Origin: DASREM01 sp035652095
GTDB taxonomy: Bacteria > Acidobacteriota > Terriglobia > Terriglobales > Acidobacteriaceae
DNA: 64,000 bases
Direction: 5' to 3'
NCBI GenBank assembly: GCA_035652095.1
Contig: DASREM010000056.1
Location: forward strand, 417,372-481,371
The translations under genes were made by a program, and so were the position numbers. Shown in pieces: positions 1 to 8,604 of the stretch; the stretch's first letter is position 1, and each line of letters begins with the position of its first letter. Below the pieces are notes generated by a model. It saw only the letters and a list, made by a program, of their open reading frames with translations, did not search any database and was not told the DNA's origin.

Positions 1-1416
1 TCCATGAGCTTGGACCACGGCATCTCCTGTCGAAGAATCCGCGATGCTGATCTTGCCTCCATGAGCTTGGACCACGGCATCCACGAAGGCAAGTCCCAAG
101 CCGTGGCCCGGAGAATGTTTTCCTTTTACAAACCGTTCGAAGGCGCGGCTGCCGATCTCGGGCGGGAAGCCCGGGCCATTGTCGAGAATCACCAGTTCGG
201 CAGCGCCGTCGTGCGCGCGTAACCGTACTTTCACTTCGCAGCCTTCGGGAAGATGAGTCAATTCGTTCTCGAGAAGATTGCTCAGGGTGCGGTTCATGAG
301 GCCCGGATCGGCGTTGACGACCACGTGATCCTCCAGGTCGAGCACCAGGGTGTGCCGTCGCTCCGCCATCGCGGGCTGATAAATATCGGAGAGCCGGGTG
401 ATGAGTTCCGTCAGGTCCACGGGAGTTCGATCGAGGCGAAGTGCACCGGCTTCGGCCTCGGCAAGATCCAGCGTGGTGTTGAGCAGGTCCGAGAGCCGGT
501 CAAGTCCCTCGATCGCTTCCCCTACCGACTCCTCGAGACGGTTGGGATCTCCATCGGACAGTGCGGCTTCAAGCCGCCCCCGAATCGAAGTGACGGGACT
601 CTTCAGGTCGTGCGCCACCGAATCGGTAACGGCGCGCAACTGGTGGACCGAAGCCTGAATTCGGTCGAGCATGTGGTTGAAGGTCTGGGCCAGCCGCGAA
701 ATCTCGTCGGCTTTCGGAGACTCGGGCAGGCGCTCATCCAACTCTTCGCTGCCGATGCGGGCGACGGTTTCGGTGATCTGTTCCACGCGCATCAGGGTGC
801 GGCGCGCGCTGGCGTAGGAAATGAAAAAGCCCAGCACCACCGTGCCTCCCCAGACCATGAGGAAACTATCGGTGAGCTGGTGCAAGAGGCGCATCGCGTC
901 CTGATCGGCCAAGCCGAGATAGAGCGCCTTTCCCGGCGAGGGATTGCGGACCACCACCCGGAACGTGGAGGGATAGCCCTCGACCTGAATCGATTCCGGA
1001 GTGCCGGGAGTCAAGTTGGCCTGCTGAATGGCTTTTTGAAAGGCGATGCGGGAATCAGGTCCGACCCAGATTGGGGTGTCATCAGGCACGCTGCTGTCGG
1101 TCTGCAGGAAAAACACCGAGTTCGGCTGCTGGCCGCGCGCATTGCGATCGTGGGGAACTTCGTTGGTGGCAAGTTCCGCGACCTCTTCGACGATACGGTC
1201 ATAAAGATTTCCGGGCGGGGTAGACTGAGAGACTTCCGCCAACGTCTGGGCTTCGCCGCTTAGCCAGGCATCGCTGCGTTCGCGCACCCCTTTTTCGACC
1301 AGCAGGTAAACAATCCAGAAGGCGAGCGCGCTGCCAAAAGCGAAGGCAAGGGTGGTCCAGATGGAGATGCGCCAGGCCGCGGTGCCGCGCGGTCCTCTAG
1401 GCGGCTTTAAGAACAT
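1..1416 (-). CDS. Membrane sensor histidine kinase (partial, C-terminus outside window)
   Basis: Two-component sensor kinase, reading leftwards from an ATG at 1416 that overlaps the last 20 bases of the response regulator gene, so the pair is translationally coupled. The N-terminus has a first membrane segment (about residues 15-37), an extracytoplasmic sensor region of roughly 130 residues, a second membrane segment, a HAMP-like linker, then a HisKA box with VAHDLKSP (phospho-acceptor His). The ATPase domain shows NLLEN (N box), DNGPGFP (G1), FERF (F box) and GHGLGLA (G2). Signal sensed is unknown. Oddity: directly after the G2 box the eight residues DAVVQAHG occur twice, 19 residues apart, encoded by an exact 24-base repeat at 1-24 and 58-81. 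The end of the gene is not in the window. Confidence 0.9.
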   Translation of the reverse strand, partial: MFLKPPRGPRGTAAWRISIWTTLAFAFGSALAFWIVYLLVEKGVRERSDAWLSGEAQTLAEVSQSTPPGNLYDRIVEEVAELATNEVPHDRNARGQQPNSVFFLQTDSSVPDDTPIWVGPDSRIAFQKAIQQANLTPGTPESIQVEGYPSTFRVVVRNPSPGKALYLGLADQDAMRLLHQLTDSFLMVWGGTVVLGFFISYASARRTLMRVEQITETVARIGSEELDERLPESPKADEISRLAQTFNHMLDRIQASVHQLRAVTDSVAHDLKSPVTSIRGRLEAALSDGDPNRLEESVGEAIEGLDRLSDLLNTTLDLAEAEAGALRLDRTPVDLTELITRLSDIYQPAMAERRHTLVLDLEDHVVVNADPGLMNRTLSNLLENELTHLPEGCEVKVRLRAHDGAAELVILDNGPGFPPEIGSRAFERFVKGKHSPGHGLGLAFVDAVVQAHGGKISIADSSTGDAVVQAHG

Positions 1417-2074
1417 AACCGACCCCGCGGATCGTGTGAATGAGTGGACGCATGGCATCGCGATCCACTTTGCTGCGCAACCGGTAGATATGCACATCCA
1501 CCACGTTGGTGGCGGGATCGATGCGCATGCGCCACACATGATCGAGGATCATGGTGCGGGTGACCACGCGGCCGGCATTGCGGGTCAGATACTCAAGCAG
1601 GGAAAATTCCTGAGGCGTGAGTTGCAGAACCTGCTCTCCACGCCGGGCCTCGCGGCGAATCAGGTCCAGTTGCAAGTCCGCAGCCTGCAAACGAACCGAC
1701 TCGCCCTGGGGAGCCGAGGAACGGCGCAGAAGATTACGCAGGCGCGCCAACAATTCGGCCAGGGCGAAAGGCTTGGTGAGGTAGTCGTCGCCGCCGTGTT
1801 CCAATCCGAGGACGCGCTCGTCCACGGAACGACGGGCAGAGAGGATGAGGACCGGCGCGGAATTTCCTTGGGCGCGGCAACGCGCGATCAGGTCGAGGCC
1901 GTCGGCGTCGGGAAGTCCGAGGTCAACGATCAGTGCGTCGTGAGCGCCTTCGACGGCAAGCGCCTCGGCTGACTTGGCGTCGCAGGCGACATCCACCTGG
2001 TACCCGGCCTCGGTCAGGCTCCTTTTTAGAAATTCCTGTATCGCTAGGTCGTCCTCGACGAGCAGGAGTCGCAT
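1397..2074 (-). CDS. OmpR/PhoB-family response regulator
   Basis: Transcription factor of a two-component pair, 225 residues, the normal length for the OmpR family. The receiver domain begins MRLLLVEDD (acidic pocket), has the phospho-acceptor Asp in IVDLGLPDADG near residue 51 and the conserved Lys in LTKPF. The C-terminal half is a winged-helix DNA-binding domain (QLTPQEFSLLEYL, then RVVTRTMILDHVW and the terminal RGVGYVL wing). The ATG at 2074 is chosen because the receiver fold starts there and GGAGA lies 7-8 bases upstream; a longer open frame to 2203 has no recognisable domain. The cognate kinase follows with a 20-base overlap. Target genes cannot be named from sequence. Confidence 0.92.
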   Translation of the reverse strand: MRLLLVEDDLAIQEFLKRSLTEAGYQVDVACDAKSAEALAVEGAHDALIVDLGLPDADGLDLIARCRAQGNSAPVLILSARRSVDERVLGLEHGGDDYLTKPFALAELLARLRNLLRRSSAPQGESVRLQAADLQLDLIRREARRGEQVLQLTPQEFSLLEYLTRNAGRVVTRTMILDHVWRMRIDPATNVVDVHIYRLRSKVDRDAMRPLIHTIRGVGYVLKAA

Positions 2075-2397
2075 TGCCAGTTCTCCGGTGCGCGGCCCGC
2101 GCACCCTAGGGTTGGATGCGAGCCGCTCTGGAAACGTTGACCCCGCGGGGCCAGGCGCGGAGCGCTCCCGGAGGGTTCTTGAAGAGTGTACCAATCCGGT
2201 CATGCCGACAACAAAGTTGCGATTTGATCAAACTGACCGGTTTCTGCGGTCCTCCGCGGCATTACGGAGCCCATCGAGACATTCGCGACGGACGGATCTG
2301 GGGGAGTCATCGTTTATCATGATCGCGATGGCACGGTCCGCCATCCGCCTACGGAACGTTGGTTTCATCACACTCCCAGCGGAAAAAGGGGTAAGCA
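2075..2397. other. Intergenic region with divergent upstream regions
   Basis: The 323 bases separate the response regulator (minus) from the M28 peptidase (plus) and must carry both promoters. A short palindrome TTTGATCAAA lies near 2222. I see no convincing gene; open frames here are extensions or shadows. Confidence 0.4.
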
Positions 2398-3996
2398 ATG
2401 TTTTGTCGCATGATTCTTTCTCTTGTTCTCTGCACGTGGTTCGCGAATAGAGCGGCCGCTCAAAGTTCCCATTTCGACGGGAAAAGCTGGTGGGACCATG
2501 TCAAGGTTCTTGCCGATGACAAGATGGAAGGGCGAGAGACTGGCAGCGCGGGACTGCTTCATGCCGAGGCTTACGTGGTCGAGCAGTTGAAGGCGGCAGG
2601 ACTGCAACCGGCGGGCACCAAGGGTTTCTATCAGTCGGTAAAGTTCGTGTCGCGGCAGATCGTGGAGAAGGAATCGAGCGCGATGCTGGTGCGCGATGGA
2701 AAGGCACAGCCGCTGGTGCTGGGCGAAGATGCGATCTTCAGCACCCGTGTCGATCTCGCGCCAAACCTGGAGGCTCCGCTGGTGTTCGCGGGCTACGGCC
2801 TGGATATTCCGGAGAAGAACTACAACGATCTTGCTGGATTGGACCTGAAGGGCAAGGTGGTCGTTTATCTGACCGGATCGCCGGCGGATGTGCCGTCGGC
2901 ATTGTCGGCGCATTATCAATCGGCCGCGGAACGCTGGAAGGCGCTGAAGCAAGCCGGAGCCATCGGTGCGATCACGATTCCGAATCCATCCTCGATGGAC
3001 ATTCCATGGTCGCGCATTGCGGTGAACCGCACCCATCCCAGCATGGCGCTGGCGGATCCCAAGCTTGACGACACAACCGGCGAGAAATTTTCGATGATGT
3101 TCAATCCTGCCAAGGCCGATCTTCTGTTCGCCGGCTCGGGGCATACGTTCCAGGAAATCGCCGATCTTGGAAAGGATCGCAGGCCGCTTCCGCATTTCGA
3201 ATTGCCAGCCTCGATCCGCGCGCGGGCAACCATGGATGTAAAGGAGATCACGTCATCAAATATTGTCGCCAAACTGCCGGGAAGCGATTCCAAGCTGAAA
3301 GATACGTACGTGGTGTTGTCGGCGCACGTGGACCACGTCGGAATCGGGCAGCCGATCAATGGCGACAGGATCTACAACGGCGCGATGGACAACGCTTCCG
3401 GGACGGCGGTGCTGCTGGACGTTGCGGCAGAGCTGAAAAAATCGGGAGACAAGCTGAAGCGCTCGCTGCTGTTCGTATTCGTCACGGGGGAAGAGAAGGG
3501 GCTGCTTGGATCGCAGTACTTCGCGGCCTATCCGACGGTGGATGCAAAATCCATGGTGGCGGACATCAACATTGACATGTTCTTGCCCATCGTTCCCTTG
3601 AAAGTGCTGACCGTATACGGGCTGGCGGAGTCTGACTTAGGCGACGACGTGCGCGCCGCGGCTGAGAAACAAGGCGTGCGAGTACAGCCCGATCCGCAGC
3701 CGCTGCGCAATGTTTTCATTCGAAGCGACCAGTACAACTTCATCAAGCGCGGCATTCCATCGCTCATGATGGATGTCAGCTTCGATCCTGGCACCCCGGA
3801 GCAGGAGACCTTTCACAAATGGCGCACCGACCGTTACCACGCGCCGTCGGATGATTTACAGCAGCCGGTAGATTTGCAGGCCGCGGCAAAATACGAAGAG
3901 ATCGTTCGCGACCTCATGGTCAGAACCGCGAACGACGATCATCGTCCGGAATGGAAGGCCGACAGCTTCTTCCGGCGCTATGCGGGCGCGCACTAA
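2398..3996 (+). CDS. Secreted M28-family zinc metallopeptidase
   Basis: Predicted exported aminopeptidase-like enzyme, 532 residues. A signal peptide covers about residues 1-22 (cleavage near RAAAQ). The middle part (about 120-260) resembles the protease-associated insert found in this family. The catalytic domain carries the expected M28 metal ligands in order: His in LSAHVDHVG, Asp in GAMDNASGTA, the Glu pair in VTGEEKGLLGS, Asp in NIDMF, and a late His in DRYHAPSDD. The substrate is probably peptides in the periplasm or outside the cell, but specificity cannot be read. A GGGG stretch precedes the ATG. The stop codon at 3994-3996 directly abuts the stop of the convergent phosphoesterase gene. 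Confidence 0.9.
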   Translation: MFCRMILSLVLCTWFANRAAAQSSHFDGKSWWDHVKVLADDKMEGRETGSAGLLHAEAYVVEQLKAAGLQPAGTKGFYQSVKFVSRQIVEKESSAMLVRDGKAQPLVLGEDAIFSTRVDLAPNLEAPLVFAGYGLDIPEKNYNDLAGLDLKGKVVVYLTGSPADVPSALSAHYQSAAERWKALKQAGAIGAITIPNPSSMDIPWSRIAVNRTHPSMALADPKLDDTTGEKFSMMFNPAKADLLFAGSGHTFQEIADLGKDRRPLPHFELPASIRARATMDVKEITSSNIVAKLPGSDSKLKDTYVVLSAHVDHVGIGQPINGDRIYNGAMDNASGTAVLLDVAAELKKSGDKLKRSLLFVFVTGEEKGLLGSQYFAAYPTVDAKSMVADINIDMFLPIVPLKVLTVYGLAESDLGDDVRAAAEKQGVRVQPDPQPLRNVFIRSDQYNFIKRGIPSLMMDVSFDPGTPEQETFHKWRTDRYHAPSDDLQQPVDLQAAAKYEEIVRDLMVRTANDDHRPEWKADSFFRRYAGAH

Positions 3997-4836
3997 CTAC
4001 TGGAAGAATTCAGACATGTTGTTGGCGTTCCTGGCTTGACCCGGAAACGTGGTCAGGCCCAGGCCTTCCATCATCAGCCGCAGCGTGTTCTGGTGCTGGT
4101 AGAGCGTCGAAGACTTGAAGGCGGGCTTCGAGAAATTCGGGCTCACTGCCAGCCATGCGACTCGGCCTCCGCCATGAGTGTTGTCGTTTCCGGCTTCATC
4201 AAAGACGATAATCAACAAGCCATTCTGAAAGAAACTGCTCGTGAGCAGCGGATCGATGTTCGCTTTGAGCCAGGCATCGGCAACGTCCAAGGTGCAATCG
4301 TGGGCATCGTTGCACAGGTTCGGAGTCACGAAGGAATAATCGGGCAGCGCGCCGTTCGCGACGTCGCTGGCGAACTGAGTGAAGGGAACCAGGTTGCGCC
4401 TCTGGGTTGAATTGGTCACGACATCCTGCAGGTAGGAAAGCGGGCAGTGGCGGCGGGCATATTTCGCGACGTCAGGCTTGATGTATCCGACCGACGGCAG
4501 GTCTTCTTCGTACGATTTCCAGGTTTTTCCGGCGGCGATCAGATGACGGACGACGTTGTCTGCCTTCACAACACCGCTGAAGCTGTCGTCATTGGTAATG
4601 ACTTGCCCGGTGGTCAGCTCGAAATAGTTGCCGATAGAAGGATGGGTGTTGGCGTAGTACTGCATTCCCAGGCCGTAGGTATTGGCGAGGCCATTGAGAT
4701 ATGGCATCGAGGAACTGCCGATGACACTGGAGTAATTGTGGTTCTCCTCGAGCACCACGACCACGTGGCTGAAGGTGGGGAGCTGGGCGAGGCACGGGAC
4801 GCAAAGCAGAACAAGCATGAGTAGCGCGGGTTTCAT
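3997..4836 (-). CDS. Secreted phosphoesterase (acid phosphatase / phospholipase C family)
   Basis: Predicted exported hydrolase of the PF04185 phosphoesterase family, 279 residues from the ATG at 4836, which begins a clear signal peptide (MKPALLMLVLLCVPCLAQ). The family signature appears at once as HVVVVLEENHNYSSV, with a Thr/Ser-rich nucleophile region around YANTHPSIGNYFELTTGQ and the distal metal-site region VFDEAGNDN followed by HGGGRVAW. The protein is short compared with phospholipase C enzymes (often above 450 residues) and closer to small acid phosphatases. An open frame extending to 4995 adds 53 residues without a signal and is not preferred. A second, lipoprotein-type member is encoded at 42359-44122. 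Confidence 0.85.
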   Translation of the reverse strand: MKPALLMLVLLCVPCLAQLPTFSHVVVVLEENHNYSSVIGSSSMPYLNGLANTYGLGMQYYANTHPSIGNYFELTTGQVITNDDSFSGVVKADNVVRHLIAAGKTWKSYEEDLPSVGYIKPDVAKYARRHCPLSYLQDVVTNSTQRRNLVPFTQFASDVANGALPDYSFVTPNLCNDAHDCTLDVADAWLKANIDPLLTSSFFQNGLLIIVFDEAGNDNTHGGGRVAWLAVSPNFSKPAFKSSTLYQHQNTLRLMMEGLGLTTFPGQARNANNMSEFFQ

Positions 4837-4955
4837 TGATTCTCCCGTTTTCTTGTTTTTTGCACGCGAAATCTCTCTCGCCGGCCGCGCCGGTTGGAGG
4901 ATGACGTTTCTAAAAAGAGCAACCTGGATCAAAAAACTCACCTGCATCGCCTTGC

Positions 4956-5831
4956 TCACAGGTTTGGCTGACAGGATTGCTTCACTTGCGACCATTCCTC
5001 CTGCACGATGTACTGGTCGCCATTGGCGAGCAGATTCCCGAACTTTGAGGTGAAGGGGACGCCATAGCTGTAGATGCAGATGTCTCCCACCTCGCCATTG
5101 CGAGGGTCATACCACGCATTCAACAGGGGATCGGTGACCATCTCGGTCTGCTCGTGGCTCAGGTTTCCGATCGCGGTATCGGCCGAATAATTGGCGTTGG
5201 GCGTGATGCCGAAGGGCGCGCCGCAGCCATCGGCGTCTTTCTCTGTGAAGTAAGGAATCACAGCGTAAATCACGGGCTGGCCGTTCAGGTTGAAAAAAGT
5301 GTGGTAGGCGCAGGCGCCGACCTGCGGGCCGTCGCCGAACATCAGGAAATACTGGGCGGTGATGCTGGGCTGCCACCCGTTTACCGCGATGGCGCGCTGG
5401 ATCGTGTCCTCAATATTTTTGGTTGTGATTACCGGAGGGTAGGGCGCAGTGTCCACGTACTCTCCGCCAAAGGTCGAGACGTTTTGCACCTGGCCGTTGT
5501 TGCCGGAATATTCGGTGGCGGCTCCGTAGATGTCGCTGCCGCCCACGTCGCTCAGGAACTGGTCGATCACCTGGCGGTAGGTGCGGTTAATAAAGACGCC
5601 GCTGGGCTTCCAGTAAATCGCATAGCTGGTCGTGGTGGTCTGGACGGGACCGCCGTGAAAAGTGACATTGAATTGCGGCAAACCGGTGGCCTGGGGCGTG
5701 GTCCGTCCTCTCGGGTAATGATAGTGAATGGGGGCGTGAGCGTCCGTCTGCTGAGCGTGCAACGGAAGAGTTCCGAGCGCGAGACACAGCGCCAGGCAGG
5801 CGGATGGAACCAGGGAACGGCAATTCAACAT
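4956..5831 (-). CDS. Secreted EXORDIUM/phosphate-induced-protein-1-like protein
   Basis: Predicted exported protein of 291 residues with signal peptide (cleavage near LHAQQ). The ATG at 5831 is preceded by GGAG at suitable distance; a frame open to 5909 adds 26 residues lacking a signal. The mature part contains TSYAIYWKPSG, a Cys/His segment GACAYHTFF, and near the end SHEQTEMVTDP, NAWYD and EVGDICIY. That last series is what I remember of the plant EXORDIUM/PHI-1 family (SHE..E..T.P..NAWY...E..D.C), and it could be a metal-binding or degenerate protease-like site. Function in bacteria is unknown to me; I infer an extracellular role. It is transcribed in the same direction as the adjacent phosphoesterase (119-base gap). 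Confidence 0.6.
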   Translation of the reverse strand: MLNCRSLVPSACLALCLALGTLPLHAQQTDAHAPIHYHYPRGRTTPQATGLPQFNVTFHGGPVQTTTTSYAIYWKPSGVFINRTYRQVIDQFLSDVGGSDIYGAATEYSGNNGQVQNVSTFGGEYVDTAPYPPVITTKNIEDTIQRAIAVNGWQPSITAQYFLMFGDGPQVGACAYHTFFNLNGQPVIYAVIPYFTEKDADGCGAPFGITPNANYSADTAIGNLSHEQTEMVTDPLLNAWYDPRNGEVGDICIYSYGVPFTSKFGNLLANGDQYIVQEEWSQVKQSCQPNL

Positions 5832-6005
5832 CGAGAGAACTCCGAAAGCAGAGGTTTGTGGTTCGTGAGAAGGCTCGGATACCACTAAGGAATGCGATTG
5901 TACCGTCATTCGCCGGAGGCGGGGAGGTCCGATTTCACGGGGTCTTTAGGGCCGTTGGTCTCCAGTAAGCGAGCGGGTGCGAAATGTTCCGTAGAATAGC
6001 ATTGC

Positions 6006-6392
6006 GTGAAATTCAAGATGAAGCTCTGGAGCGCACTGGTTTTCCTTGTGACCATCGTTGCTGCGGCAGGGAGCGACAATGTGGAGCAGACCGGGCCGCG
6101 AATCTCTCCCCCGGAAATGGAATTTGGTGTCCAGGATGTGGGCAGCGCGGGCGAAGCGCAGGTGCTGAAGCTGGCCAATCCCGGTTCGCTGGAACTCGCG
6201 ATCAACAGCATATTGGCCTCAGGAATTGATTTCTCCCAGAGTAACGACTGCGGCACTTGGCTCGGTCCCGGCGCGGAGTGCGGGATTCGGCTCGTGTTCA
6301 CGCCGGCTACGATCGGACCCAGGATCGGGCAATTGAGCGTGGTTTCATCGCGGACGGTGCGGGCGGTTCCACTCTCCGGTACCGGGCGATGA
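6006..6392 (+). CDS. Small secreted protein with ASH/choice-of-anchor-D-like domain
   Basis: 128 residues from GTG 6006, or 124 from ATG 6018, neither with a strong ribosome site. A signal peptide (about residues 5-22, ending VAAAGS) is followed by a single beta-sandwich-like domain: PPEMEFGVQDVGSAGEAQVLKLAN, then ISS-like strands, DFSQSNDC, PGAECGIRLVFTPATIGPR and VPLSGTG. These phrases are typical of ASH/Hydin-like immunoglobulin folds that occur in long tandem arrays in acidobacterial secreted proteins. Here only one copy exists, so it could be a remnant or a single-domain adhesin or chaperone-like protein. Function is not assignable. Confidence 0.6.
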   Translation: MKFKMKLWSALVFLVTIVAAAGSDNVEQTGPRISPPEMEFGVQDVGSAGEAQVLKLANPGSLELAINSILASGIDFSQSNDCGTWLGPGAECGIRLVFTPATIGPRIGQLSVVSSRTVRAVPLSGTGR

Positions 6393-6464
6393 TGTCAGGT
6401 TTCGGGACATCCTGCACTTGAACACCCGCATCTGAAAGCGGTTCTGTGCTTTTTGGGGCGTGTT

Positions 6465-6695
6465 ATGGGTGCAGTAACGCTGCTGATTGTGGCGGCTTCA
6501 GTTGCAGGGGCGTGTATCGCTGCGGTTGGTTTGGTGCGGATCTACAACCAGCGTCCGATCTGGAATCGCGGCGAGGCAGCAGAACCTCCAGGCCAGAACC
6601 AACACCGGAGCAAGGTCTCTAAGCTTTCCCCGCATTGCGAGACGCGGCAGCACAACTCTCAGTCCAACACACTTCACGAAGTAATAAAAAAATAA
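6465..6695 (+). CDS. Possible small membrane protein
   Basis: An open frame of 76 codons starting at ATG 6465 (TTG 6453 also possible). Residues about 1-24 form a hydrophobic helix (GAVTLLIVAASVAGACIAAVGLV); the rest is polar, Gln/His/Ser-rich and has no recognisable motif. There is no clear ribosome site, and the C-terminal codon pattern is not convincing, so this may be a chance frame. No operon partner: it sits between a small secreted protein and a convergent cytochrome gene. Confidence 0.25.
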   Translation: MGAVTLLIVAASVAGACIAAVGLVRIYNQRPIWNRGEAAEPPGQNQHRSKVSKLSPHCETRQHNSQSNTLHEVIKK

Positions 6696-6728
6696 TCAGC
6701 GAGAGCGCGGTGGTCCGCGAAGGCTACC

Positions 6729-6760
6729 CCACTCATCCACGATGTAGCGCGAATGAGTGG
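6729..6760. repeat. Hairpin repeat CCACTCAT...ATGAGTGG
   Basis: Inverted arms at 6729-6736 and 6753-6760 separated by 16 bases, 23 bases beyond the stop of the nine-heme cytochrome gene. The arms resemble those of the CCCACTCAAGCC hairpins at 58215 and 60344. It may act as a terminator for the minus-strand gene or be a dispersed REP-like element. Confidence 0.4.
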
Positions 6761-6783
6761 AGCAACCTGGTGATTGAGGCGAA

Positions 6784-8457
6784 TCAGTCTCCGCTCGGGC
6801 CGTTGTGGCAGTCGTAGCAGCTGAACTGGTGGCCGGAAGCAAACGTCTTGCTGCCGCCTTCCACCGAGAACGTGCGCGAAGTTTTTGTTTCCGACAGCGC
6901 AAGTCCCCTGTAGTTGGCTCCGTGACAATAGGCGCAGGCCTGGTATCCGTGGCTCTCCACATAGTCAGGATGGCTGTTCACCCATGCCTGGCCGACGATA
7001 TGAATGCCGTGCGGACCGCCATTGGCTGTGGCCGTGAGCTTGCTGGTGTGGCAGACCGCGCACTCAGTGACCTTGGCGGAGTATTGCTGTAATCCGATCG
7101 GATAAACATTGTCGTTGGCCTGCACCGTTGGAAACTCCGCGTGCGGCGATCCGTGACAGGCCGAGCAGTAAACAGAACCATGTCCGGTGCTGTAGCGGTA
7201 AAGGTTGGCGCCGGCAATGGGAACATTGTCATTCGTGGCAAAGGTTTTGTCGGTGGTCTGCCTCCACTGACCGTTGGTGTCGAAGGTAGTGGTGTAACGC
7301 TGGCTGCTGTTGTGGCACATCTGGCATGCCGGCTCAATCAGCCAGGGCTGTCGCGATGCCGTTCCCACGTAGCTCACGTTGCCGTGGCAACTGGAGCACA
7401 ACTGCGTGTTCATGGCTCCGCGCTTGCATAAAGTCTTGGGTCCGGGATGGCAGAGATAACAGGAATTGGTATCGCTGGTCGCGCTCAGCTGGTCGAGGGT
7501 CTGATTCGCAGAAAGCAGGACCTGCGGCCCGTGCAAGGTGTGCATATCACTCGACTCGGAGCCGATGCCAGGCAGCCCTGCCAATCCCAATGCGTTGTCG
7601 CTGTGGCAGGCGGCGCACAGCACCGGAGTTCCGGAAACCGCGGTCTGGTACAAACTGGATTGGTAGGTCCATCCCAGTGTCTGTAGCTGGCTGAGATACT
7701 GAGAGATGGGCCAGCGATCGTCATGCTTTTTGAGAATGTTCAGCTTGGCGTCCTTTGACGGGTCGGGATTGTTCACCCATCCGGTGGCAGGCTTGGCCGC
7801 GGGGTCGCTGTTTGAAGCGTGACAGTTATTGCAGGTGATCTCATCGCTCACCGAAAGCACGATGCTGGCCTGGGCCAGTATCTTGCCGGTGGAATCCTTC
7901 GCTACAAGCTTGGCCATGGGGAAGGCATTGAAGGCGCCCTTGTCGTCGTACGGGACGGTGGGGATGCCGATGCCATCCCAGGTGCCGGCTGTGGCGTTGT
8001 AGGTCATGGGCTGCGGAGTCTTGCTCTGCGTCTTGAAGTTGGCGAGGCCGGTTTCGGGGGGCACACTGTTCAGGAATAGCGTGCGAACGTAATTCCAGAA
8101 ATTGGTTTTCGTAGCGCTCTTGCTGTTCACCGAACCGGTCGTGTCGGGCGTGGCCTGGTAGGTAATGGTGACGCCGGAGGTGACCGGGACCGGAGGCTCA
8201 CCTTTCTTGATCAATTGCGCGTGAATGACGTTGTAGGGCGGCAAGATCGAAAAAATCGAATAATCTTTGCCGTCGATGCAATGCATGCCGAGTTCGGTCC
8301 AGGCCACCAGGGAATAGCCGGTGGCGGGGGCGGCATTTCCGGCCCCCGCGCCAGCCTGGGCGCCATCGCTATTGGCCGCTGGGCTGCCGGCGTTCCCGGT
8401 GCCACACGAGAGCATGACGAGACTGAGTGTCACAATGAGGATCAACACCCGCTTCAT
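6784..8457 (-). CDS. Nine-heme c-type cytochrome lipoprotein
   Basis: Predicted lipoprotein multiheme cytochrome, 557 residues. The signal peptide ends in LVMLSCGT, a lipobox with the lipid-bearing Cys near residue 18. After a Gly/Ala/Asn linker there is a haem-free domain starting YSLVAWTELGMHCIDG, then nine CXXCH haem sites in the C-terminal two-thirds: CNNCH, CAACH, CYLCH, CSSCH, CQMCH, CSACH, CAVCH, CAYCH and CYDCH. I recall the ELGMHC opening from large cytochromes of metal-reducing bacteria, but no function is certain. An electron-transfer role on a membrane surface is inferred. Transcribed divergently from the Rrf2/bc-cbb3 operon; a strong palindrome lies in the shared upstream region. 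AGGA precedes the ATG at proper spacing. Confidence 0.88.
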   Translation of the reverse strand: MKRVLILIVTLSLVMLSCGTGNAGSPAANSDGAQAGAGAGNAAPATGYSLVAWTELGMHCIDGKDYSIFSILPPYNVIHAQLIKKGEPPVPVTSGVTITYQATPDTTGSVNSKSATKTNFWNYVRTLFLNSVPPETGLANFKTQSKTPQPMTYNATAGTWDGIGIPTVPYDDKGAFNAFPMAKLVAKDSTGKILAQASIVLSVSDEITCNNCHASNSDPAAKPATGWVNNPDPSKDAKLNILKKHDDRWPISQYLSQLQTLGWTYQSSLYQTAVSGTPVLCAACHSDNALGLAGLPGIGSESSDMHTLHGPQVLLSANQTLDQLSATSDTNSCYLCHPGPKTLCKRGAMNTQLCSSCHGNVSYVGTASRQPWLIEPACQMCHNSSQRYTTTFDTNGQWRQTTDKTFATNDNVPIAGANLYRYSTGHGSVYCSACHGSPHAEFPTVQANDNVYPIGLQQYSAKVTECAVCHTSKLTATANGGPHGIHIVGQAWVNSHPDYVESHGYQACAYCHGANYRGLALSETKTSRTFSVEGGSKTFASGHQFSCYDCHNGPSGD

Positions 8458-8580
8458 AGGATCTTCCTTTCCTCGATAATCAAGCCAAAGTGATTAAGTG
8501 GCGAGCGGAAGGCAACTGCAACCCAGATAAAAAACTAGAGTTGCGAAATTTCGAAAATACTACTTTGTTGCAAACCGTGA

Positions 8581-8604
8581 AATCGGTGACGGCGGTCACC
8601 GATT
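8581..8604. promoter_or_regulatory. Perfect inverted repeat AATCGGTGAC-N4-GTCACCGATT
   Basis: Ten-base arms around a GGCG centre. It lies about 125 bases upstream of the nine-heme cytochrome start. It may be a regulator binding site or a hairpin; no U-tract of terminator type follows on either strand. Confidence 0.5.

Noticed and set aside
253..1263. Long plus-strand open frame of 336 codons
   Set aside because: It is antisense to a full histidine kinase with all catalytic boxes on the minus strand; its own translation has no domain.
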